A model generated the notes under the pieces. It did no database searches, was not told the origin of the DNA, and was given only the letters and a program-made list of their open reading frames with translations. A DNA stretch of 64,000 nucleotides from NCBI GenBank assembly GCA_024362935.1, contig JANCRA010000009.1:16127572-16191571 (forward strand), given 5' to 3'. The position numbers were made by a program, and so were the translations under genes. Source of the DNA: Setophaga petechia (Eukaryota > Chordata > Aves > Passeriformes > Parulidae). Positions 36,487 through 46,860 of this stretch are shown one piece after another; the stretch's first letter is position 1, and the number at the start of each line of letters is the position of its first letter.

Positions 36487-39282
36487 AGAGTTTTCTGTTT
36501 CAGTATTTTCTTTTTTTCTTTTTTTTTTTATTGACGTCCAATGTAATTATTTTCCTAAGCTTCATCTTTGAACTGGAGGGAATCATGCTCTTAAATTTGT
36601 GTTTGACTGAGACCATGTTTCACAATGGACAGAAAAATGTCTTCTCTCTTTTTTCGGACTCCTGATTGCAATTATTTCTCTGAAGCACCAACATCAGTAA
36701 TGGAAATTTGAACCCAAGTAACAGCCAGAGGTCCAGAGGGATAGAAGTAGACATTACCCACTTTAGATAGAGAAAGCATGCATAAGTCATCATATCTTGG
36801 TAACAGCACCCAAAATTGGCTCTCTCCAGTTTGTTGTCTTAATTCTAATGTGTCTACTGACAGCCCTGATTTCAAAAAATCAGATCCCTCCACAATCCCT
36901 CTTTTCTTCTCTGTGCCAGCTGCTGAGGATTGATAGGACTGCCTCAGCAAGCCTACTAGCCTTGCAGGAGGCTGGATTAGGGAGACCAATTAAGACATGG
37001 TTACTTTCATGTGGTAAGAAACTTTCTCCGTGAAGAATTTTCACAGAAGGTAAAAATGGGAAATGGGAGCAGGAATTTCAACTTCCTGTCATCTTTAAAT
37101 TTAATCTGTTTGCCCTTACCTTGCCCACTCAGAGCTATACATTTGATGGGGAAAGGCAGCCTTTTGAGGACTCCTTCCCTTGGTTATAGTTTAGAAGCAT
37201 CAGCAAGGGTTGAGGAGGAGTTGACTTGTGTTGCTGTGGTGGGCTGAGGAGGAGTATGAACAGATCTAATTTATCACTTGTCTAAAGTTTAGGAGTTGAT
37301 CTTGGTAAAGTGAAAGCAATTATGTTCAGTAGTGGAATATTTTAGTCTAAAGCCTAAAACTAGTTCTCAGGAAAAGGCACTCATGTGTTTTCCTTTTATT
37401 TAAATGCCATGGGGTTTTTACATTCTTTTTTTTTTCCCCTTGAAATTTTGTTTCACACAGACATTGTCAACAGATGCCACCAAGGAGGTTTGCTCTTTGT
37501 CTGTTTGCTCACTGACACAGGGCACTGGTTGAGTGATTTGTACCAACTCTTCCTCTTGGAAGCAATTTTCCCCACATTTTCCCCTGAACCTCCTTTGTAC
37601 TCCCACTGAAAGAGTCACCATGTAGTAGAAACATCCAGTGCTGTGTTTGCTCCCCAGAGTCGTGCTGCTTAGATGGCTAAGGTTTGGTGACTAACCCCAG
37701 AGAGCTCAGGCAGGTGTAGCTGAATCACAGCTTGTGGTCATCTGCTGTTTCTGTGCAAAAATTACTATATTTGATAACACCACAAGTCCTGCTAATACTG
37801 GAACTGTGTTTCCATTATAAGCCCAATATTATGCAAAACAATTTAAGTAACAGGAAACACTTAATGTCATTTTTCTTCAGTACAGAGTATCATCTTCATT
37901 ATTAACTTTCCCTTAGAGATATTTAGTGTAATATTTTAAATATTTGTGGAGAGATCCAGTCCATGACTGCAATGTTCAAACTTTTCATCTGGTTTCCATT
38001 TCAAAAATGAGGAGGGTCTCTAATCTGGTTTACACTAGCTGTCCAGGACTCTCACTCTTGGTCACTGAGGCAGCCAACTAGGAACATTAACAGAGAAAAA
38101 CGTCCTTTTGGAAAAGTGTTTATAAGACTGTAACACTGTGTCCCTTAAATATATCCTTCCTCTCCAGAAGGTACTTATCAAAATGCCATAATTGTTTTTT
38201 GTTTTGCAAGTCTTTATACTCTGAGATAATTTTCAATTCTTCCTTCTCATTGCAGCACACACCCAGTCTTTTGTCCATTTCTCATTTTTTTCTTACCTCA
38301 TGGAGCTTTCTGCCTGAATTTACTCTCTCTTCAAGGTGCCAGCCCATAGGCAAAAGCCATGACTTTGAGGATAGAAGTCAATTTCAAGCTTCAATTCTGC
38401 AACTAAGCCATACACTTGCTTTTATGGTCACAGCGGAGATTTGTTTTGGATGGACACTTGGAACAGCTTTGCAATTGTTGCCATAAAGTGGAAGAGTACC
38501 CTACATGGATTTCTATTTTCCCACAAATATATGAACAGAGCACAGCTGTTGAATTGATTCAGTCCCTCACAGCGTTCCCAGACCCTGCGTGCTCTATAGA
38601 ATGACTGACCTTCTTCAGAAGAAAGAAAAGATTTTGCACACAAAATCAAGATGTTTGTGTGATGGCGAAGATGTAGAATGTTTGTCTTTCCTTGCTGCCT
38701 TTCCTTTGTAAAATGTATAACCAGATGACCTTAATGACCTCTCATAGGATTTCTGATGAAAGACACCGTGCTTCAAACACTTGACTTGGTTTCAGGATGA
38801 CTGTTCCTTTCTCCTGCCTTCATCTACCAGCCAGAGCTCTTCCTCACACTGCTTCCAGCTCAACCTCCACTTTCAAACATTAGGCAATGACTAGTTTCCC
38901 CTTTTCAAACCAGCTAAGATCTGCTGCTCTTATTAGTAGTTGTAGTAAATGCACACCATAGCATATATGAAGAGATAAAAGGTACAGAGCCCCTCCAAAA
39001 TGCCCTTCCATAAATCATGCAGGAGCACTAGGAAAAGCACACAACGCAAAACAAGAGAAACAATCAGACATAGAGATATACTCTGACATGAGACTTTGAC
39101 TACCTGATGGTGTAGTTGGATTTTATCTTCTTTGAAGCAATCTTCATTCAGAAATTAAAACATTTTTGGCCACATTTTGAGTAGGGATTTTGATTCTGTG
39201 CATTGATTTTTCAGGGAAGCTGTGAATGGAAATCTGATACCAATGAGATTACAGTGAGCTGTTTTTTCTCTGGGGTGGGTAA

Positions 39283-39332
39283 CAATCCAGCAAAGTATTT
39301 AAGCATGCAGCTGATTTTAAGGATTTAAAATA
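39283..39332. repeat. Probable ancient amniote repeat fragment
   Basis: CAATCCAGCAAAGTATTTAA then GCATGCAGCTGATTTTAAGG matches the same word order (cagcaaag, ttaagcatg, ttttaag) as the fragments at 88 and 23894. Confidence 0.38.
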
Positions 39333-39420
39333 CCCCAAATCAATTTCCTGCAGAACTTTTCCTGAACATAAAGCTGCAGAGGTCAAATATTATCAAATTG
39401 GGCCATCCAGCTCTGTTTTC

Positions 39421-39448
39421 CTTTTTCTTCTTTTTTTTTTTTTTCCCC
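39421..39448 (+). repeat. T-rich pyrimidine tract
   Basis: CTTTTTCTTC followed by 14 T and CCCC, all pyrimidine. A strong polypyrimidine tract, but no AG acceptor follows at a usual short distance. Confidence 0.9.
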
Positions 39449-41189
39449 TATTTTTTGTTACCATTCAGAAATACTTTTTTACTTCTATCTGAAAGTAACT
39501 TTCCACTTCTATGTGGAAAGTTGATTTTAACCCGTCATACTAGCAGACAGGTTCAGCAGGAGACCACGATCAGTCCTAAAATTATATTTCATATGGAAAA
39601 TTGTTTAACAGAGATAAAAAGATTACTGAAAACTTTCCTCAGTAATGGAAAGTTAGCCATCACAAAGGATGTTAAATTTCATATTCATAAACAAACTACA
39701 TTACACAGCATCAGTCTATCACTTCCAACATCTGACTTCCTGTGAGTGTCACCAGGACAAACCTTGTGCCTATTTTCTCCTATAACATGCTTTGGCAAGA
39801 CTTCTGTGATCAGGAGAAAAAGGCCACTGCATATTTTTTCATCTTTTAGCTTTTCACAAAAGATTCAAGCCCCCAATATGTTCCTCAAGCCTCTTCTGTT
39901 TTTGCCCCATGCTATATTGGCTGCTCTTCCCACCCTCCCCTGTAATGTAAATTTGTGGCACTTGCTGGAATGGAGCAAGGGTACATCATGATACATCTTA
40001 CATTTAGTCCTCATGGATCTGTGTTCCTCAGAGTTGATTTTCCAGCACAGCCATTACTCTGCTAGTACAAGAGTCTGTATACCAAACTCTATTGCATGAT
40101 TTAGAGATGGCTTAAGAGAGTTTACACATGAAATAACAAGTACTATAAGCACCAAAAATGCCTGGACAGCAGCTGCCTAATGGGCCTGAAACCCTGATCC
40201 AGTCAATAACCATAGTATTCTCATTAAAGTTTTGTTTACACTGCTCATACAGAAGTTTACTCACTTAAACAGAGGGGAAGATGCCCTTTTAAAAGGGAAT
40301 TCGAGTATGAAAAGCTATTATGCATGAGATAGGCGAGTGTGGTCTCTATGTTCTTGCCCTTAAATAGTCAAAGATGTTCAATACATGGACTGTTTCTAAC
40401 CATGTTCCCACATGCACTTGCTATTGAGTGATGCTGGTACCCTGAGCTGCTTCACCAAGACACATTACACACCACTGAGAGAGTCCCACAGAGGACAAAA
40501 TGTCCCAGAAGGGCAAAACAATTGAAATACATCTCTTAAAATGAGGGTCCAGCCCTGGGACAGGTTTTGGAGGGGATCTTTGAGCTCCACTCCTCAGCAA
40601 TGCAGCACAAATCTGCAGTGGCTCAGCCAAAGGCAGATCTCATTACAGAGCAAGTGCAGAAGGCTGCTCTCCTCTGTCTGCACCAAACCACAGACAAAAT
40701 TTGACACGTGCTAAGGCCGTGACAAGAGCACACAGTGAAAGAGAACTTACTGAAGGACCAGGCTGATTAATATTTAAATGGGATTCTTCACCATACAAAG
40801 ATTTTCTTTGTATTGATATCCAAAGTCTCCAAACATGTGGTGTATTGCAGTCTGGGAGTCAATTGAAAACTGAACAATAATTTGTCAGGTAAATGAGCAC
40901 ATCGGTGTATAAAGAAAGCTGATTGGATTTGGAAAGGTGCCTTTGGATTTGGTTTTGCTTTCAATGATACAATAAGGTTTGGGCTTGTGCTGAAGTTGGC
41001 TGCCTTGCCAAAGGCTATTTTTACAGGGATTTGCTATGGAAAGAAGCCAACTAGACATAAAAGAATATTTTAAAGTGAAAAAAAATCCTTTCAATGAATA
41101 TGTGGAAAGGGTTCTCTTGAGAAAACAAAGCATATGCCTAATCATTTGAGCTATATTCTTCCCTCAGGTACCCAAGTGTAAAACCAGAT

Positions 41190-41247
41190 TATTTCCAGTG
41201 ACTTTGAAGGAATTGCTGCGCTGTTACTAGGGGCAGATTCAGGCCTA
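41190..41247. repeat. Probable ancient repeat, opposite half
   Basis: CCAGTGACTTTGAAGGAATT is followed by GGGGCAGATTCAGGCC, which reads as the second half of the repeat described at 21809, with the 'ttgactt'-like centre on the left and the terminus on the right. Confidence 0.33.
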
Positions 41248-41318
41248 TTTTGTTCATTGGATCTATCTGAAAATATCAAGATCATGAGCTTTATTTATTA
41301 TTATTCTAGCACAGATTC

Positions 41319-41346
41319 ATGTTTGAATCTGAAGAGATTCAAACAT
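41319..41346. repeat. 12-bp perfect inverted repeat
   Basis: ATGTTTGAATCT is followed by GAAG and then by AGATTCAAACAT, giving a 12-pair stem with a 4-nt loop. Just downstream, AACATCTTCTAT is repeated once at about 12-base spacing. It is probably a small local rearrangement, and no function is visible. Confidence 0.9.
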
Positions 41347-41672
41347 CTTCTATCTTCTAGAACATCTTCTATGTTGGCTTCATTTCTGTATGCAGCAAAA
41401 ACTTAATCCTCTTTTCCTTTTTAATTAAAGCATGAAAACCATAGGTATGCAAAATCTGGTTGTGAATATATGGTGGCCAATATCTCTACACTGAAGTAAC
41501 TGTATTTTCTTCTGTCTTTATAGACAGCATGACTGCTGCTCTCTTTCCTGTTAACCCAGCTCATTTTTTCTTTATTTGGAGCTGCATTTATTTAATCAAA
41601 AGTTTACCATTGGAAAAGATTTGTGTTTTCAGTGTGCGGTGGGACACATTTGATGTGGATTGCTTGCATGTT

Positions 41673-41711
41673 TGTGTGAGTGTGAGTATGTGCACACACA
41701 CACAACACACA
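41673..41711. repeat. TG/CA alternating tract
   Basis: An imperfect TG run (TGTGTGAGTGTGAGTATGTG) passes directly into an imperfect CA run (CACACACACACAACACACA). The two halves are partly self-complementary, so the tract could form a hairpin or left-handed DNA. Confidence 0.88.
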
Positions 41712-41774
41712 TTAACAAGTAATAAAAGATATCTCTCTGGTTCATTTACGCAGTGGAGATCAGATTATGAAAGG

Positions 41775-41885
41775 TTAAACCATTAAACAAATGCTAATGC
41801 ACTCTGATGCCTGGACCTTGTCCAATAGTACCTGCAGCAGCTGTCAACCTAATTAAGCCAGATGTGTGTTAAGTGTAAACGGACC
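41775..41885. promoter_or_regulatory. Candidate conserved regulatory cluster
   Basis: Within about 100 bases there are GCTAATGC, a CCAAT (41822-41826), an E-box CAGCTG (41838-41843) overlapping a TALE-type CTGTCA, and a TAATTA homeodomain core (41850-41855). The spacing of E-box, TALE and homeodomain words is typical of developmental enhancers. The call is inference from motif density. Confidence 0.22.
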
Positions 41886-44101
41886 TCCCAGGAGGAACAA
41901 TAACAGATTTTAGGTCCCTAGGGGGCTCAGGGCACCAATGCATATAGTGTTTCTGAAGGAAACATCACCCCTACCTTGTGAGTTTTCTCCTCATTGGTAC
42001 CATCCTGATTGTACTCCACCGGGACTGGGCTTGGGGGAGAAGCCTCTTTTCATTCCAGCTAAAGCCAGCAAGAATGCTCATTTTCAATTGATTCTGGCAG
42101 TCATGACATTACTCAACACTCTAATCTCTATTTTTTTAACCTCCACTGTACTCTGTCTGTAACATATTTTAAAAGTGACATTTATCCTATACCAAGTTTG
42201 CCAACCCTCTAAGCATATGTGGAGACCATAAGCTGATAGAGAGGATCTTAATAAGCCTTTTAATATTAACAATCAAGGTAAATCTACAGAACATGGAAAT
42301 ATTAGGTAATTATGAGCATGCAGTGTGTAATAACGTGTTACAATCAAAAGGAAAATCCTTTTACAGTGTGAAAATATTAGGGGAAATAAAAAAAAACCAC
42401 TTAGCAATATTTAAAACATGTTGAAACTTGTAGCTGAATTGTTTCTTGTGTGCTATGAACTGTAATTTGTCCAGGAAAAAGAGACTGGAGAAGTAGACCT
42501 GCAGACCTTCACACCTGGTCAAGGAAAGACAAGTCTCCAAGAGTTCCCATACATACTGAACTTAACACCTACTTTCTCACTCATTTCACAGCCAAATTAT
42601 GGCACCTCTTTCCAAAGAAGCAGAACAAACTGATAAAGCAGCTGCACAGAATAAAATTGAGTGTGGTTTCACTGGAATAGGTAATTTGTGATGAACAAGA
42701 AGTCTTCCACTGATTTCCTGGGAGAGTTGTGCACCTTCACCGTCCTTGGATTTAGCTCTAAGTTCTCCGCAGGTCACTAGTGATGATCTGATAAAGATGC
42801 TATGCCCCCTTAAAAAAACCTTCACTGTAAAATGTGTAATTATGCAATGGCTTTGTTTATCCAGCCACTCATCATTCCCTATCTATTAGGGCACTAAGCA
42901 TAATTAACAACTGTACTAAAATAAATCATCCTGTACTGGCTAGGACCTAAGATAATATTTTAATACCTTATCCATAACAGATTTCTTTTCTAACAAGCTT
43001 TCCTGTAAGATCTCCTTCTGTGAGACCAAAACATGTTATAACTCAGCACTGTGGTGTGCTGCTGGGATATGAATTGTTGGGACACTCTTCCGATTCAGTG
43101 CTGAAAAAAAAAAGAAGGGCATAGCAAATCTTTGAAGAGAGCAGGTTTCTCCTGTTCCATCATTGCTGAATGGTACTAAATTCACTGTGTATTTGTGTCC
43201 TTAATACCACATTTCCTTGGCTTACTGATAATAGGGTGGCTAAATGAGTGTGCTGTGTTTCCTAATGCTGGAGGGTAATTTTTTATGGTCCATTGAATCT
43301 TCATGTTATCCATGTTATTCTCAATATCCCAGTTCCAGTACAAGGACACAGGATTTAGGACCCAAGCTCATTCCATGTGCTGCAGCTGTTGTTGGCCAGG
43401 GCCCAGGACTCATGCTCCAGCAAGTGCCAAGTTGCAGAATCAGGATCTCACTCACACCTTTTCTGGATCAGGGCTCTTGCTGTCTTTGCAGTACAGGAAG
43501 GTCGAGAGGCTCCTGCCAGCAGCTTCCCCTGTGGATTATTTCTGGGAAAGGGAAGAGTAGCCCAGTATCTCATGCACTTGCCTCCCTCTCAGACCTGAGC
43601 TGTGATGATAGGAAAGAAGCTGAGAACACACTATTCTCAAAAGCATTAAATGCACTTTAAAAGGTGATTCATCCTTTCTGTGTGCTTCATACATTCTCTG
43701 ATTTTCTGCTGTGCCAGGCAAGTAAAGGACTTACACAGTGCATAAGGCACTACATTAATATGCTGTGTATTTATGATTCATGTGCTGCAGAACACATCAA
43801 TCTCTGAGGTACTGCTGGGATGGGCACTAGTACAGTTGGACCTGTGTGGTCAAGGACACAAGGTAATGCTGCTGAACTGGTGTGTCTGTGCTGCACAGCC
43901 ACACACCACTGCAGTGCTCCAGCATCCACTCAGCTTCCATGGGGATACCTGTTACAATATCCCACTACCCAACAGAAAACTGGGGGAAACACCTACTTGG
44001 GGGTTCATCTGAATGTTACATGAAGATATCTACATTGGAAACAGCCTTCCAGGACATCCTGTATCATAACTGGCATAACTGCAACACCTCACGCCCTAAT
44101 A
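41886..44101. other. Non-coding DNA before the palindrome
   Basis: A 138-codon plus frame (43244-43660) overlaps two others of 85 and 73 codons and has no recognised domain. CATGTTATCCATGTTATTC near 43303 is a small tandem duplication. Confidence 0.65.
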
Positions 44102-44154
44102 GATGCCTCTCTCATCTATTTTAGCAGACAGCTAAAATAGATGAGAGAGGCATC
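44102..44154. repeat. Perfect 24-bp inverted repeat with 5-nt loop
   Basis: The left arm (44102-44125) begins GATGCCTCTCTC and ends TTTTAGC. The right arm (44131-44154) is its exact reverse complement, starting GCTAAAATAG. The spacer is AGACA. There is no mismatch in 24 pairs, and pairing stops at once outside the arms. In single strands it would fold into a stable hairpin. Perfect arms with a tiny loop suggest recent origin, for example by template switching during replication. Nothing shows that it is transcribed or processed. Confidence 0.97.
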
Positions 44155-46600
44155 CTTCTAAAAGTGCCTGCTTCTTCCCATCAGCTGCAGAGGTAGCCTG
44201 GTTTAACTGCTCAGCCCTTCTTCTGCATAGTAGAGTCAGCCTAAGATTACAGGAGAGCAATGTCACTGCATCTTTGTGAAGAAATCATTGTGTAGCTGTG
44301 AGCTGGAAGGCAAAGTCACACCTGTCAGAAATAGGTCAGCTCCTGTAGTGCCCAGAACAACAGCTCTAAGCAATTAAAGAGCTGTGAGGGAAAATCCTTT
44401 GGTGCCTTCAGAGTCTAGTGAATACCAGGATGGGTAATAGAGTACAACAGGTTCGATTGCAGATTTGAATCTAGTTTGCCAAATCTCTTTAGGCACTTAA
44501 ATCCTTTATTTAATGAGATCCCAGTCCTTTAGAAACTGATGGTGAAATGCCCAATGAAGCTGAACATAATTGCAGTGTACTTGCAACAGAGTTTGGTCTC
44601 TGTGCAGTATATTTCAAGTTTTAATGTGTCAAATAAACTTTTTTGCATAATGACATGGAAAAATGTTACACAATGCAGTGATAAAATGAAGATACGCTCT
44701 CTCACTCTGAAATGATAAATTGTAAACTGGGAAAAGGATTGACATTTATTTCAAGCACGTTTAATCCAGAAGAAAAAGACTGGTGTAATATGATTTCCAA
44801 TAACCACATTTCTCTCCTGTGAAAAGCAGACTAATACCAGTGGATATGCTGAGTGTACTTGGAAGGCTTTGAAACCAATTAATCACCTTCAGAATTTTTC
44901 ATAAAACCTGATTTCATTTGGGATAAAGTAGGAGCTGAAGTAATTTAAGGATGTCAGATTAAAAAAGTTTTCACAGGTAAACACGCAATTCCATGAGCAT
45001 CAGAATTAATGACTCCTGCCTTCCATTGGATTTATTTCTTGCGCATATGAAGTGACACACTGATTTAAGCTTTCCCTGCTTTTGGGGCTAGGGCTCCTCA
45101 CCACAGGGATTTAGGAAGGAATCTGGGCAGGCTGGGTGAGAGGTACAGTTCGCTGCAATATTTTAACTGCTTTGGATGACTGAAGCTGGGGGGGTGAACA
45201 ATGGAAATGGTATCTGTCTTGCAGCTTAAAAGTGCAAAAGAACTCTGCAAGATTATGGCAATTCTTAATTCTTTGCAAATGTGTGGTGTGTTTTAACTGA
45301 AATACTTTAATTCACACCAATGTAAATTTTCCTAGGTTACTACTTCAAAGGGAAAAAAGCCAGAGAGGGTATAAAAATTAGCAAAGGGCCATCTGTGATC
45401 TTCTGTCTTAAGTGGTCTTAGTATCAGGTAGGAAAAAAATTAGTATCCTTGAAGTTGCAGGTTCAGAGCTGGTTTAATCTTTCAACAACAAGAAAGATAA
45501 ACTGAGATCTGTTCAATTTATTTTCTGGATTTTTTCAGATAAGGCCATGATAACTTACATTCTTTCCATTTTGTAGGGATTTAATTTAGCACATGGTGTG
45601 TTTTCTAAGACTCAACTCCAGAGATCTACAGGGAACAAAGTAGATGTGCTCTTACTGGACCTATTTTCTTCTTCCACTTCTGTCCTGTATCCCGTGATCC
45701 TGTGGGCAGCAGCTCACTGCTCCTAAACCCACTGCAGCTCTCTGTGCTCCTTCACACAGTGTTTGTAAACAAACAGGGATGAAAAGCACCACCGTGAAGG
45801 CAGAAAATAGCATTGAATGTCCTGCATCAGCTGTTCTGGAAAAATAGAACTGCTCATTTATTTACATGTTTTCCTCAGAGAGGAGTTTAGGATTATATGT
45901 AATAAATACTGTCATTTTAGTGTGATAATGCTTAGTATACTGAGCAGTGACAGAAAGAGTAAATGAAAACATCTGAAGAGTTTCCCTAATTGCTTTGCTA
46001 AAATATTTTCAGATTTTACTGTCCTATACAAGGGTTCATATATTTTAAGCTCTTAAAAAAATAGTTCAACCTTTGAACTTTTGATTAATATTTATCTTTT
46101 CCTACTGCTTCTTTTTTATTCCCTAGCTGATCTTTTTCGTAAGGGTTTTATTTTTCTATGATGCACAAACTTGAGGGAGAGGGAAATGGACATACTAGGT
46201 TAAATTGACTGAGAAAGATAGTGCCCAGCCTCTTAAACATGTCATTTCCCTCTTTGATTAAAATATACAAGGGAAAATAGAGAGACAAAAGAAGCAATTA
46301 AGAACTTAGTTTGCAACTTCACAGATTTCTTCGATGTGGTACCAGTCGTATAAGTGGATCACATGTGTAGGGAAAATATTTTTTTTCTAAGTGTCAGATG
46401 CAAGGATTAGATTACAACTGCAGACCAGTTGTTGCTTTATGAAATGCAGCTGTTTTTTGTTATTTGATAGCTAAAGCCAATCATGGAATTAAATACTGAA
46501 GAACATTTTTTGTTACTTTTTGCTTTTAATCTCACACTGGCATTGCTGCTGCATTTATCTGAGACCGTTCCACATGCAGATTTTTTCTGCTGGTCATTTG
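44155..46600. other. Non-coding AT-rich DNA
   Basis: No frame above 80 codons lies wholly inside. Apart from the forkhead-like pair nothing is supported. Confidence 0.7.
45760..45775. promoter_or_regulatory. Paired forkhead-like sites
   Basis: TGTTTGTAAACAAACA contains GTAAACA on the plus strand and, overlapping, TGTTTGT, which reads as ACAAACA on the minus strand. Both fit the forkhead core RYAAACA. Binding is not shown. Confidence 0.2.
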
Positions 46601-46860
46601 ATTCTCTCCTTCCATCACCATCTTCTTCCTACCTCCTTTTCTCATGCTCTCTCTTCCCTCCACCTTCCATCTGTGTTCCCACAGTCTCTTTGATCACCTG
46701 TGTTTCCTGCCTATCATCCCCTCTATCTCCTCCTTTACCCTGAGTCATATTTTCTTCTCAGCCCATTTCTGCCTTTCCCTTATTTTCCTTCTACTAATCA
46801 ATCACCCACCCCATACCAAACTTGCAAACTCATCTTCCCTCTCCTGACCTTGCTTTCCTT
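46601..46860 (+). repeat. Pyrimidine-rich low-complexity tract
   Basis: C and T dominate with repeated words such as CTTCCTACCTCC and CTCTCTTCCCTCC. This explains the long overlapping plus-strand frames here (for example 46700-47116), because purine-poor sequence rarely forms stop codons. I see no gene. Confidence 0.85.

Larger units (their letters stand above)
36535..41180. other. Non-coding DNA
   Basis: Frames up to 115 codons (plus, 39398-39745; T-run dependent) are unrecognised. Apart from the listed simple and ancient repeats nothing is supported. Confidence 0.7.

Noticed and set aside
43244..43660. 138-codon plus-strand frame as a gene
   Set aside because: Overlaps two other similar frames, has no domain, and its length is within what chance gives in 64 kb.
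44102..44154. Hairpin as a microRNA precursor
   Set aside because: The stem is too short and perfectly paired, the loop has only 5 bases, and no lower stem exists outside the arms.
44440..44480. GGTTCGATTGC resembling a tRNA B box
   Set aside because: No matching A box at the right distance and no cloverleaf could be drawn around it.
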